DNA of 64,000 nt from G965267185 sp965267185 (GTDB lineage Bacteria; Pseudomonadota; Alphaproteobacteria; UBA6615): positions 1,674,001 to 1,738,000 of the forward strand of contig OZ253937.1 of assembly GCA_965267185.1 (NCBI GenBank), read 5' to 3'. Each line of letters starts with the position of its first letter. Within the stretch, counting starts at the first letter, position 1. Under the pieces are notes generated by a model. The model did no database searches, was not told the DNA's origin, and saw only the letters and a list, made by a program, of their open reading frames with translations. Made by a program: the position numbers and the translations under genes. Shown here in pieces: positions 24,740 through 33,667 of this stretch.

Positions 24740-26083
24740 ATGACCAAACCGACTCAATCCGCGGCGACCCCAGTACGTCACGTCCAATCGCCCGGCAGCA
24801 TTACCGACCTCGCGGCAGAAATAAGCACAGGAGCCCTCTCGCCGACCGACCTTGTACAGCGCTATCTCAACCGGATAACCGAAACCGACGGTGCGGTCGA
24901 AGCCTGGATATCGGTCGACCGTGAGGGCGCGATGGCGGAAGCCGAACAATTGGCAGCGGAAGCACGTTCGGGCGAATTGCGGGGGCCCCTGCACGGCATT
25001 CCCATCGGCGTCAAAGACATCATAGACGTCGCCGGCTGGCCGACAAAATGCAATAGCGCCACCCGCCGGAATGCGCCACCGGCCACCTGCGATGCCGAAA
25101 TCGTCGCCGCACTGCGCACCGCGGGCGCCATCATCCTCGGTAAATGCCACACGACCGAATTCGCCTATTTCTCACCCTCGCCCGCGCGCAATCCGCACAA
25201 CATCAATCATACGCCAGGCGGCTCGAGCAGCGGTCCCGCGGCAGCGGTTGCCGCGGGCACGGTGGCCGGCGCACTCGGAACGCAAACCGTCGCGTCCGTA
25301 AACCGACCTGCGGCCTATTGCGGCATCGGCGGCTTCAAGCCCAGCACCGGTGCGGGCACCGGCTACGGCGTCGCAGCGCTGGCACCGATGTTCGACACGG
25401 TGGGCTTCTACGGCTGGTCGGTTGCTGACGCCGTCGCATTGTTTGAGGCCGTGTGTCCAGCGTATCTGGCCCCGCCGTCAATCACCGATGACACAACAGC
25501 CCGCGTCATCGTGCTGGAAGACCCGCTCTTCGACCAAGCCGATGCGGCGATCATGACAGCGCGGGACACCGCCGCCGACATGATGGCGGCGGCCGGTCAC
25601 CAGGTCGTACGACTGCCCTCACCGGTTTCGCTTGAGGCGGTGGGCAAGGCGCAAATGCAAGCGACGGAATATGAGCTGGCGCGCGTCCATGCCGGCTTGC
25701 TGGATCATCCACCGGAAGACGTTAGCGAGAAATTGCGCGAAGCCATCGACCGCGGTGGAAAAAGCAGCACCGACGATTATCTCGCCGACCGGCGCGAAAT
25801 GGACCGCGCCCGCGCCACCTTCTTCGCCGATATCGCCTCTTCTGATGCCGTGTTGGTACCGGCGACGCCGGCGACAGCGCCCGAAGGCATTGCGGCCACG
25901 GGCGATCCCCGTTTTATCGGCCCGTGGACGGCGCTGGGCGGTCCGGTCGTCTCGCTGCCGTCGGGTTTCGATGACGCCAATCTGCCGATCGGCTGCATGC
26001 TCGCCGGGCGGCCCGGTGAGGACCGCGGCTTTGCGCGCCTATCGTGCCGCCTCGCCGAGGCGGTCAAGGAGCTAAACGAATAG
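24740..26083 (+). CDS. Amidase signature family enzyme
   Basis: 447 residues. Lysine in G-V-K-D-I-I-D-V-A-G, the serine segment P-G-G-S-S-S-G-P-A-A-A and the nucleophile region around L-G-T-Q-T-V-A-S-V-N-R-P-A are visible. The usual G-G-S-I-R is here T-V-A-S-V-N-R, a known variant in malonamidase/AtzF-like members. Cytoplasmic amide hydrolase, substrate unknown. Convergent with the bicupin gene, 13 bp apart. The N terminus, with an S-P-G-S-I-T-D-L-A-A-E-I start, fits the family; ATG 24740 is the first available. Confidence 0.9.
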   Translation: MTKPTQSAATPVRHVQSPGSITDLAAEISTGALSPTDLVQRYLNRITETDGAVEAWISVDREGAMAEAEQLAAEARSGELRGPLHGIPIGVKDIIDVAGWPTKCNSATRRNAPPATCDAEIVAALRTAGAIILGKCHTTEFAYFSPSPARNPHNINHTPGGSSSGPAAAVAAGTVAGALGTQTVASVNRPAAYCGIGGFKPSTGAGTGYGVAALAPMFDTVGFYGWSVADAVALFEAVCPAYLAPPSITDDTTARVIVLEDPLFDQADAAIMTARDTAADMMAAAGHQVVRLPSPVSLEAVGKAQMQATEYELARVHAGLLDHPPEDVSEKLREAIDRGGKSSTDDYLADRREMDRARATFFADIASSDAVLVPATPATAPEGIAATGDPRFIGPWTALGGPVVSLPSGFDDANLPIGCMLAGRPGEDRGFARLSCRLAEAVKELNE

Positions 26084-26096
26084 GGCCGCGCTTGGA

Positions 26097-26924
26097 CTAG
26101 ATACCGTCGTCCTCGCCGTGGACGTGGTAGGCGATTTCACGCACCGGCGGACGGCCCTTGATATCGGCGCCGGTGGGGAGCCAAGCACAGACCTCGGCGC
26201 CGGGCGCCCAGACGGTCTTGCAGCCACCGGGGACGAAGAACTCGACGAAGCTGAACTCATCGTCATGTTCGTTGAGGAACGAGTGCAACTCGTTCTCAAA
26301 GTTGTAGAGCACGTCGCCGGCGTTCAGCGTATGGCGCTCGTCGCCCAACAAGGCGGTGCAAGTTCCGGCGAGGATATATTGAAAATGCTCGGCGCCCTCA
26401 TGATGGTGCGCGGGGGCTGCCGTGCCGGACGGATAGCGGATGAGTTCGCCCCGGTACGCCTCCGTGCCGGTGAGTCCCCGCGTCGCCATATAGATACGGC
26501 TGCGCTCGTCATGCTCTGACTTCAACACCGGCTCGCGGGTCCAGTCGGCGCTCCGCGGCACATCCGGCGTGCCCGACACATTTGCGTCAAAGCGCGCGGC
26601 GTCGGGTACGATGGCCCTGAGAAACCTGGCGCCGTCCGGGCCGGCGTTGAACGCCCCAGCGTAACCCAACGGCAGATAGGTCATCACACTGGGGTCGAGC
26701 GGCAGGTCGTAGCCGGCCAGGGTGCCCGAGCCATCGAGGATTTGCAGCCAGCCAATGGCACCGTCCTCCAGCGTCAATTCAGACGACGCGCCGCCGGACA
26801 GCGACAACAGGTCGAGCAGAACGTGATCGGAGCCCGTTGTCTCCGGCGACAGCAATGACTGCACCGTGACTCCATCACCAGCCGACGCCAGCTTCCTTTC
26901 GGCTCCACGTACGATTACGGGCAT
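26097..26924 (-). CDS. Bicupin domain protein
   Basis: 275 residues with two cupin-like halves. The first (about 45-110) lacks metal ligands. The second (about 160-235) keeps them: A-H-H-H-E-G-A-E-H-F-Q-Y-I-L for the first motif and N-E-L-H-S-F for the second. (S)-ureidoglycine aminohydrolase and similar bicupins have comparable layout, but I cannot assign it. It lies between two amidases and may act in the same degradation route. It shares strand with the long amidase, which is 53 bp upstream. Confidence 0.8.
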   Translation of the reverse strand: MPVIVRGAERKLASAGDGVTVQSLLSPETTGSDHVLLDLLSLSGGASSELTLEDGAIGWLQILDGSGTLAGYDLPLDPSVMTYLPLGYAGAFNAGPDGARFLRAIVPDAARFDANVSGTPDVPRSADWTREPVLKSEHDERSRIYMATRGLTGTEAYRGELIRYPSGTAAPAHHHEGAEHFQYILAGTCTALLGDERHTLNAGDVLYNFENELHSFLNEHDDEFSFVEFFVPGGCKTVWAPGAEVCAWLPTGADIKGRPPVREIAYHVHGEDDGI

Positions 26925-26977
26925 CCTAGATTCCTTTCGACAACATCACGAAGACAGCTAAAGATCATATCTTAGGT

Positions 26978-29329
26978 TCAGTTCGGCAACGGCCCAAAGT
27001 CGGGCGGCGGGACACGGCGTTGCGACGCCGCCTCATAGGCCGAGGCCACTTTTAACAGGGTGTCTTCCTTGCCCGGTTCGGTGCGGAACACCAGCGAGAA
27101 TGGCAAACCGGGTTCCGTGACCGTCGTCGGCGTGTTCGACTGTGCCGAAACATACTTGGTGGCATCTTCGTTGAGGGCGAAGACGGGATCGTAGGCAGTG
27201 GTGACATAGCCCGCCGGGATCAACACTTCGGTTAGGCCGGCGTTGGGGCCGTACAGGCTTTCGGGCCGCAGATTGTGGGGCGTATCGTATTGTTGTGGAC
27301 TGCCGATGATGCCCGGCGGCCACGGTGAATGCAGACGCACCAGCGCATCGAGCTTGTTTTCCAGGATCACCATCATGTCGACCCGGCGCAGCAACTCGCG
27401 CAGCATGATGCGCTCGTTGACCCCTTGGCGTCCGTCGAGCGGATTGCGCGGGTCGGCGACTTCCTCCCAATTCTTGAAGGCAGCGCGCTGATCGTCGCCC
27501 CAGAATTTCGAACGCGCGTTGAGCGCCGGCCAATCGGCGAGTGTTTCCTCGAAGCCCGCCGCTTTCCAGTCGGCAGCGCGGCTCGCCAAATATTGGCTGA
27601 TATGGAAGCGGAACGTCTTCGCCAGCTCCTGGTGCTGGATGGTGGCGATATCGAGGTTCGACGGCGGCGCAATGCGGCCGTCGGCCATCTGGACCATATA
27701 ATCGATCGGGTCCATATCGCCGCTCCCGAACACTTTGCCGGGGAAAAACTCGGTCGGCTTGATCGCCGCGGCGAAATCCGGAAACAGCGGTTCGCCGGCC
27801 GGGGTCAGCCGAAACAGAATATCGGGCATGAACACCGGGATCAGCCAAGCCAGGGCGCGGCGAAAATCGGTTTTCATCTGTTCGATGTCGGGATCGGGCG
27901 TCCACAGAGGGTCGGCCGATTCCACCAGCGTTGCGCCAAGATGGCCGCCCAGCACGTTCTTTATCTCGGCAGTAGCGGCGGTAACGATGGGTTCTTCCGT
28001 CTTCGAGCCGTCCGGATAGACCAGGGACTCGCGGATTACACCCAGTCGCAGACCGGCGAGCGCACCCGCCGCGCCGGACGCTCCTACGTGACTGGCATAG
28101 GGGGTATCGAGTACCGACGAACGCGGCACCGTGGTGTAGGGATCGCGCGGGTCGTAATACCCTTCCTCGGGATCTTTCAGCGCGTCGAGCACCTGGGCGC
28201 AGTCGGCGATGGTGCGGCAAAGCACACCGCTGCGATCGCAATAGATGTCGGCCCCGATGGCGCCGCCGTCGAACCCGAGCATCGCTTTATGGGGCAGAAT
28301 CAGCGCCACCGAATTGTGGTTGGCCGGACCACGAGTCGACGCTCTGGTTTCTTCGCCCAAGCTCGCCATCACCAGATTGGTGCTGACAGACAGCGCCGAG
28401 CCCGAGCTGGAGCCGAGCGACGCCGAGCGCGTGGTGTCGTAGGGATTGGATGGATTACCGCCCCACGTCGTGCGCTGGTAACCGAGGGTCGACGGCAGAA
28501 CTTTGTCGGGCTGGTGGCCGCCGGTGGGATCGCCAACGACGCCGCCGGGATCGCCGGCGCGACCGTTATATTCGGTGCATACCGCCTTGGCGTAGATGAT
28601 CGCGCCCTTGGCCCGCAGTTGCTCGACCAGAACATGGTCGCGCGCCGGGAAATCAATATCGTAGGCTGCGTCGGCGCCGCCAGTGGAGCGCATGTCCTTG
28701 GTGTCGAACGGGTCCTTGAATGAAAAGACGACACCGTACATGGGCATCTTTTCGAGATCGGGATTGGTGCCGTACTCCACGTCCAGTTCGGCGGCACGCT
28801 CCAGCGCATCGGGCTGGTGGCGAAACACTTCGCACACGGGCGGCGCGCCGGCTGGCAACGGCCCGTCATCGGGATGTTTGTCGTATTCACCCCAACATGT
28901 CACCGAACGCTCACCGCGAATGTTGAGGGTTGCCAGCGCGTTGACCTGACCCGCACTAGGAATGCCGGTAATCATGCCGAACTGCTGGTCGACGTCAGGC
29001 ATCGACGCCGTCGGTTCCATACGGCCAAATTCCAACGGCGGCCCCTTATACTTATCGAGGTCGGGCAGAATTTCCGACGCTTTGACCGTTTCGGTGGGAA
29101 ACTCGATGGGCGCACCGGCGCGTTCGACCCCGCGCGCTTCCGCAACGGGCATGCCGTCCTCGGTGACGAGCATACTGGCAACGCCGTTATAGGCTCGCGC
29201 CCGCGCGATGTACTGCTCGACAACTTCGACGACCGTTGTCTGTCCCGCCTTAATTGCAGCGTGTAAACCGTCGATTGTCGCCTCTTCGAGACGAAATGGC
29301 GCTCCCTGTCCGTTTTGCTGTGCGCTCAT
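26978..29329 (-). CDS. Long amidase-family protein with an N-terminal insertion
   Basis: 783 residues, much longer than the usual 450-500. The amidase start (residues about 10-60, with T-T-V-V-E-V-V-E-Q-Y-I-A-R) is separated from the catalytic core by an insertion of roughly 130 residues that has no obvious similarity. Core: Lys in F-S-F-K-D-P-F-D-T-K, serine region L-G-S-S-S-G-S-A-L-S-V, and L-G-E-E-T-R-A-S-T-R-G-P near the nucleophile. It also has a long C-terminal extension. No signal peptide is visible. Same strand as the bicupin. Substrate unknown. Confidence 0.82.
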   Translation of the reverse strand: MSAQQNGQGAPFRLEEATIDGLHAAIKAGQTTVVEVVEQYIARARAYNGVASMLVTEDGMPVAEARGVERAGAPIEFPTETVKASEILPDLDKYKGPPLEFGRMEPTASMPDVDQQFGMITGIPSAGQVNALATLNIRGERSVTCWGEYDKHPDDGPLPAGAPPVCEVFRHQPDALERAAELDVEYGTNPDLEKMPMYGVVFSFKDPFDTKDMRSTGGADAAYDIDFPARDHVLVEQLRAKGAIIYAKAVCTEYNGRAGDPGGVVGDPTGGHQPDKVLPSTLGYQRTTWGGNPSNPYDTTRSASLGSSSGSALSVSTNLVMASLGEETRASTRGPANHNSVALILPHKAMLGFDGGAIGADIYCDRSGVLCRTIADCAQVLDALKDPEEGYYDPRDPYTTVPRSSVLDTPYASHVGASGAAGALAGLRLGVIRESLVYPDGSKTEEPIVTAATAEIKNVLGGHLGATLVESADPLWTPDPDIEQMKTDFRRALAWLIPVFMPDILFRLTPAGEPLFPDFAAAIKPTEFFPGKVFGSGDMDPIDYMVQMADGRIAPPSNLDIATIQHQELAKTFRFHISQYLASRAADWKAAGFEETLADWPALNARSKFWGDDQRAAFKNWEEVADPRNPLDGRQGVNERIMLRELLRRVDMMVILENKLDALVRLHSPWPPGIIGSPQQYDTPHNLRPESLYGPNAGLTEVLIPAGYVTTAYDPVFALNEDATKYVSAQSNTPTTVTEPGLPFSLVFRTEPGKEDTLLKVASAYEAASQRRVPPPDFGPLPN

Positions 29330-29455
29330 GATCTCCCCCGCATTGTTTCAGCACCGCCTTCTTTTTAATCGGGGCGGTGGTAAGCAAGCGCACAATATTA
29401 AGCGGAGAAACCCGGTAACCCAAAGCCCGTTGTGAGGCGGGAAATCGAGTGTGTT

Positions 29456-30778
29456 TTAGAAAAACTGGTTCGCCGGGCGTGGTAAACCAAGATTTTCACG
29501 CAAAGTAGCGCCCTCATACTCGCGGCGGAACAGGCCGCGGCGCTGGAGTTCGGGGATCACACGGTCGCAGAAATCGTCGAGCCCGCCGGGCAGGTGCGAA
29601 AACATGACGGTGAACCCGTCGCTGCCACGCGCCTCGAGCCATTCCTGCATTTCATCGGCGATGGTCTCGGGTGTTCCCACCATCGCGGCTCCCGAATAGC
29701 CGCCGAGCCGCTGGGCCAGTTGGCGCACGGTGAGATTTTCCCGCTTGGCAAGCGTGATCGCGCGCGCGCGCCCGCTTTTGCTGGCGTTGCTTTCCGGAAT
29801 CTCCGGTAGCGGTCCATCTGGATCGAACTTCGAGGCGTCGTGGCCCAGCGCAATCGACAACGATGCAATCGCGCTGTCGGAATGGACCAAGCTATCGAGC
29901 GTGGCGCGTTTTTCGCGCGCTTCCTCGACGCTGTCGCCGATCACCACGAAACACGCCGGTAGAATTTTGATGTGCTCCGGGTTGCGCCCTACTTTCTCGG
30001 CGCGGCCTTTCACATCGGCATAGAAGGCCTGCCCGGCGGCGAGGTCGGTATGCGAGGTAAACACCGCTTCCGCCGTCTCGGCCGCAAGCTGACGGCCCGC
30101 GTCCGACGATCCGGCCTGGACGATCAGCGGCCAGCCCTGCACCGGGCGGGCAATATTGAGCGGGCCGCGCACCGAGTAATACTTTCCCTTATGGTCGAGC
30201 ACGTGCATTTTTTGCGGGTCGGAATAGATGCCGCTCTCGGGATCCTGCAGGAAGGCATCTTCGTCCCAGCTATCCCACAGACCGGTGACCACATCGTAGA
30301 ACTCGCGGGCGCGGGCGTAGCGCTCGCTATGTTCGAGCGCCTCCTCAAGGCCGAAGTTCAGCGACGCGTCGGGGTTCGACGTGGTGACGATGTTCCAGCC
30401 GGCCCGGCCGCCACTGATATGGTCGAGCGAGGCAAACCGGCGGGCAACGTGAAAAGGCGAGTCATAAGTGGTCGAGCCGGTCGCCACCAAACCGATATGC
30501 TCGGTCACCGCAGCGAGCGCCGACAGTAGCGTGAATGGCTCGAACGATGTTGGCGTGGCGCTGCGCTTTAGTGCCTCGATCGGCATGTTGAGCACCGCCA
30601 GGTGATCGGCCATGAAAAATGCGTCGAAGCGCGCTTGCTCGAGTTTCTGCGCGAATTTCTTGATCAGGGGAAAATTGAAATTGGCGTCGGGATAAGCCCC
30701 AGGATAACGCCAACCGCCGGTGTGGATGGTCGCCGGCCGCATGAATGCACCGAGATGTAGCTGACGGGTTTCGGCCAT
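29456..30778 (-). CDS. LLM-class flavin-dependent monooxygenase (NtaA/SnaA/DszA family)
   Basis: 440 residues, normal for the group. Typical landmarks: W-R-Y-P-G-A-Y-P-D-A-N near the N terminus, F-F-M-A-D-H-L-A, and S-G-G-R-A-G-W-N-I-V-T-T-S-N in the FMN-binding region. Members oxygenate nitrilotriacetate, sulfonates, dibenzothiophene or alkyl amines using FMNH2 supplied by a separate reductase. A flavin reductase gene starts 159 bp away in the opposite direction, supplying the likely partner. Substrate unresolved. Confidence 0.92.
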   Translation of the reverse strand: MAETRQLHLGAFMRPATIHTGGWRYPGAYPDANFNFPLIKKFAQKLEQARFDAFFMADHLAVLNMPIEALKRSATPTSFEPFTLLSALAAVTEHIGLVATGSTTYDSPFHVARRFASLDHISGGRAGWNIVTTSNPDASLNFGLEEALEHSERYARAREFYDVVTGLWDSWDEDAFLQDPESGIYSDPQKMHVLDHKGKYYSVRGPLNIARPVQGWPLIVQAGSSDAGRQLAAETAEAVFTSHTDLAAGQAFYADVKGRAEKVGRNPEHIKILPACFVVIGDSVEEAREKRATLDSLVHSDSAIASLSIALGHDASKFDPDGPLPEIPESNASKSGRARAITLAKRENLTVRQLAQRLGGYSGAAMVGTPETIADEMQEWLEARGSDGFTVMFSHLPGGLDDFCDRVIPELQRRGLFRREYEGATLRENLGLPRPANQFF

Positions 30779-30937
30779 GGCGCCGACATCCTCTCAATCG
30801 CTTCGAGTTCCAAACAAATAGGGCGAAACTGCGCATTTCTCAATCGCGCCGTCATACGCTCGATAAACCTGTGCGAGCTTGCTTCGCCCCAATCGGCTAG
30901 CCTAGGTTGCGTGCCTCGCAGCGGAAGGAATACCGGC

Positions 30938-31444
30938 ATGTCGACGAGCGATAACACCGGCACAAAAACTATCGACGTGAAGTCATTTTGGCAGGCGATC
31001 GGCCAGCGCGCCACCGGTGCGACCATTGTCACTGCGGCCGGTAGCGCCGGACCCGCCGGTTTGCTGGCGCTATCCGCGACCCATGTCACCGCCGATCCGC
31101 CGACCATGCTGGTTTCCATCGACAACAAGACCTCGGCGCTGTCGAGCGTACTCGAGGCGAGACATTTCGCAATCAACTATCTGCCCCAAGGTGCGGAAGA
31201 TATCGTCGATTTGTTTTCCGGCAAAAGCGACCTCAAAGGCGCCGACCGGTTCGACGCGGCGCACTGGGAAACGCTCGCCACGGGTGCACCGGTTTTCAAA
31301 GACGCCATCGGCGCCATCGATTGCACGCTCGAAGAAGTCATCGAGCGCCACGGCGTTTCCATCGTGCTCGGCCGGGTGATCGACTTCCGGGCTGATCTGG
31401 AAGGCACGCCTCTGGTATATTTCCGCGGTGGCTATCTAGCCTGA
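30938..31444 (+). CDS. Flavin reductase family protein
   Basis: 168 residues from ATG 30938, preceded by GGAAGGA; the upstream GTG at 30911 is less likely. The N-terminal F-W-Q-A-I-G-Q-R-A-T-G-A-T-I-V-T-A and G-L-L-A-L-S-A-T-H-V-T-A-D-P-P-T-M-L-V are standard for FMN reductases of the HpaC/NtaB type. It should supply FMNH2 to the divergent monooxygenase at 29456-30778. An NmrA-like gene follows after 14 bp and is likely co-transcribed. Confidence 0.9.
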   Translation: MSTSDNTGTKTIDVKSFWQAIGQRATGATIVTAAGSAGPAGLLALSATHVTADPPTMLVSIDNKTSALSSVLEARHFAINYLPQGAEDIVDLFSGKSDLKGADRFDAAHWETLATGAPVFKDAIGAIDCTLEEVIERHGVSIVLGRVIDFRADLEGTPLVYFRGGYLA

Positions 31445-31458
31445 GGAGGTATTCGGAA

Positions 31459-32331
31459 ATGAAACTTATCGTTGGCGCATCGGGTGCGGTGGGCATTCCG
31501 ACCATCAAAAACCTCGTCGCAATGGGAGAGGATATACGTGCGCTGTCATCGAGCGAAAGTTCTGCCGAACGGTTGCGCGAACTTGGCGTCAAAGAGGTCG
31601 TCGTTGGCGACTATCGCATCGACGGCGTGGTCGATCAGGCGATGGAAGGTGTCGAGGCGGCGTGTTATATCCCGCCCCGGTTCGTCGCTGATGAGTTCGA
31701 TATCGGCAAACGGGTTGTCGATGCGGCGAAAAGCGCCGAACTCGACCATTTTCTGTTCTGCTCCGCATTTCACCCCCAGCTTCACGAACTCGGCCACCAC
31801 TGGCAAAAACTTCAACTCGAGGAATATCTCGTCAGCTCCGATCTGTTCTATACGGTCGTCCAGCCGTCGATGTTTATGCAAAACATTCGCGTCGAGTGGG
31901 ACCGGGTCATCGAAGAAGGCGTTTATCCCCGCCCCTACTCGCCCCACAGCGAAATGAGCGTTATCGACACCGACGATCTCGGCGAAGCGATGGCGAAGAT
32001 CATGACCGACCGGGCCTATCAGGGCGCTACCTATCAGCTTGCCGGTCCGGGACCGGTGACCCATGCCGAAATGGCGGCGATTATTTCCGATGAGATCGGC
32101 CGGCCCGTCGAAGCAAAGCGGCGTGAGCTGAGCGACTGGGTCAACTGGGCCAAGCAGCGCGGCTGGACCGACTACGCCATCGATAACTACGTCATCATGT
32201 GTAAGCACTACGACGAGCACGGCTTCAAGTACGGCAACACCGTCACGCTGTCGGCGATTTTGGGCCGCGAGCCCACCGACTACCGGAGCTTCGTCCGCAA
32301 GCTCATGGCACAAGTCCAGATGACAGGTTAA
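31459..32331 (+). CDS. NmrA-like NAD(P)-binding protein
   Basis: 290 residues. N-terminal dinucleotide-binding motif G-A-S-G-A-V-G-I-P-T-I, then L-S-S-S-E-S-S-A-E-R for phosphate selectivity and an NmrA-type lid region. Atypical SDRs of this type act as reductases, quinone oxidoreductases or redox sensors. Strong GAGGAGG site upstream. It is 14 bp after the flavin reductase gene and probably in one operon with it. Substrate unknown. Confidence 0.88.
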   Translation: MKLIVGASGAVGIPTIKNLVAMGEDIRALSSSESSAERLRELGVKEVVVGDYRIDGVVDQAMEGVEAACYIPPRFVADEFDIGKRVVDAAKSAELDHFLFCSAFHPQLHELGHHWQKLQLEEYLVSSDLFYTVVQPSMFMQNIRVEWDRVIEEGVYPRPYSPHSEMSVIDTDDLGEAMAKIMTDRAYQGATYQLAGPGPVTHAEMAAIISDEIGRPVEAKRRELSDWVNWAKQRGWTDYAIDNYVIMCKHYDEHGFKYGNTVTLSAILGREPTDYRSFVRKLMAQVQMTG

Positions 32332-32371
32332 TCGGTTCCGGCTAGCTTTCCTGTCTAATTGGGGGAACGCC

Positions 32372-32995
32372 ATGGCCGACGAACTTATCCTCTACTCCAA
32401 CCCCATGTCGCGCGGGCGTATCGCCCGCTGGATGCTCGAAGAGGTTGGCGAGCCCTATCGCACCGAGATGCTCGACTACGGCACGGGGCTCAAGGCGCCG
32501 GACTATCTGGCGCTAAACCCCATGGGCAAGATCCCGACCGTTTGTCATGGCGATACCATCGTCACCGAGTGTGCGGCGATCTGCGCCTATCTCGCCGACG
32601 CGTTTCCCGCGGCTGGTCTGGCGCCGGCGCCCGGCACGCGCGGCGCGTATTACCGATGGCTGTTCTTCGCCGCCGGCCCCCTCGAGGCAGCGACGATCAA
32701 TCGAGCATTCGGTTTCGAGATCGAGCCCGATAAGTATCGCATGGCCGGCTACGGCCCCTTCGATACGGTGATGGATACGCTCGAGCACGCGGTTAGCGGC
32801 GATGACTACATCGCCGGCGACCAGTTTACCGCCGCCGATGTCTACGTTGGATCGCATGTCGGCTGGGGCATGCAATACGGGACGATCGAGGAACGGCCCG
32901 GGTTTGCCGAATACTGGGCCCGGGTCAGCGACCGCGCTGCCTACCGCCGCGCCACTGAGCTCGATAATGCGGCCATGCCCGACCAGCCGGATTAG
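32372..32995 (+). CDS. Glutathione S-transferase family protein
   Basis: 207 residues. Thioredoxin-fold N-terminal domain: L-I-L-Y-S-N-P-M-S-R-G-R-I-A-R-W-M-L with the catalytic-serine-type region, P-M-G-K-I-P-T-V (cis-Pro) and T-E-C-A-A-I-C glutathione-contact segment. C-terminal helical domain with D-Q-F-T-A-A-D-V-Y. Cytoplasmic conjugation or dehalogenation-type enzyme. Follows the NmrA gene by 40 bp; may share its transcript. Confidence 0.92.
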   Translation: MADELILYSNPMSRGRIARWMLEEVGEPYRTEMLDYGTGLKAPDYLALNPMGKIPTVCHGDTIVTECAAICAYLADAFPAAGLAPAPGTRGAYYRWLFFAAGPLEAATINRAFGFEIEPDKYRMAGYGPFDTVMDTLEHAVSGDDYIAGDQFTAADVYVGSHVGWGMQYGTIEERPGFAEYWARVSDRAAYRRATELDNAAMPDQPD

Positions 32996-33020
32996 TGTCC
33001 CCATAATTGTAGTTGCAATT

Positions 33021-33037
33021 AATAATCATTCTCATTA
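33021..33037. promoter_or_regulatory. Fur-box-like iron operator
   Basis: AATAATCATTCTCATTA reads as three NATWAT-type hexamers, two in register and one inverted, and its reverse resembles the classical AATGAGAATGATTATT form. It lies 45 bp before the start of the following gene. A match to a Fur or Fur-like site; not proven. Confidence 0.5.
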
Positions 33038-33081
33038 ACCTCCCGCGCTATTCCGATCACCCAAGCGCGAGGAGTATTCGT

Positions 33082-33606
33082 GTGTCTGAGACCCTTTCTT
33101 CGTCCAAGACGACACCATGGCCAACGTCAACAGCAGAGCTCGACCCATCCGAAAGGTTGATTGTCTGGACCTTCCGACGCTGGGTTACCGGGCTTCGCCG
33201 CAACGACGGCAGTCACTGGTCGCTCGTCTGGAGCGAATTCGCGCATCGTTTCGGCGCAATCGATGGCAAAGAGGCGTTGGCGCATTTCGCCGGCCTGGTG
33301 ATGGGTTTGCAGAGTTACGCGCGGCGGACCATTCACCACCACCAGCCTTGTTGTCCCTGCCTCGGCGCCGACGAGGTCTCATTGATCTGTTTAATCGCCG
33401 CCTGCCAAAACCGGCAGCCCAGCCTCGCACGAGGCCTCGCCGAGTGGATGGTTCAACCTGATGGGATCGGTGAATTACTGCAATCGAGCGTACGGCTCGC
33501 CCAAATCATGGGACAACACGGACTGACGTTCCCCGAGCGGACCATCCGCGCGGCCAAGACGGCGGAGGCCTCTGTACAAGAGCCGGTCGCCGCCGTGATT
33601 CACTAG
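33082..33606 (+). CDS. Cysteine- and histidine-containing protein, unknown; possibly iron-regulated
   Basis: 174 residues from GTG 33082. GAGGAG at 33069-33074 sits 7 nt upstream, so this start is preferred to the upstream ATG at 33013, which overlaps the operator-like box. The middle is helical with H-H-H-Q-P-C-C-P-C-L-G-A-D-E-V and a further Cys in C-Q-N-R and I-C-L-I-A-A-C. The cluster of His and Cys suggests metal or heme/Fe-S handling. I do not recognise the family. Short, no membrane segment. The upstream iron-type box supports a role in iron metabolism; this is inference. Confidence 0.65.
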   Translation: MSETLSSSKTTPWPTSTAELDPSERLIVWTFRRWVTGLRRNDGSHWSLVWSEFAHRFGAIDGKEALAHFAGLVMGLQSYARRTIHHHQPCCPCLGADEVSLICLIAACQNRQPSLARGLAEWMVQPDGIGELLQSSVRLAQIMGQHGLTFPERTIRAAKTAEASVQEPVAAVIH

Positions 33607-33667
33607 GCGGCAAGCTGCGGCGTTTCATCTCTACAAACTCAAAGCCTCTGAAAACAACGGCGTATGA

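Noticed and set aside
33013..33081. An N-terminal extension of the unknown protein starting at ATG 33013
   Set aside because: The extension overlaps the iron-type box and has no ribosome site; GTG 33082 has an ideal one.
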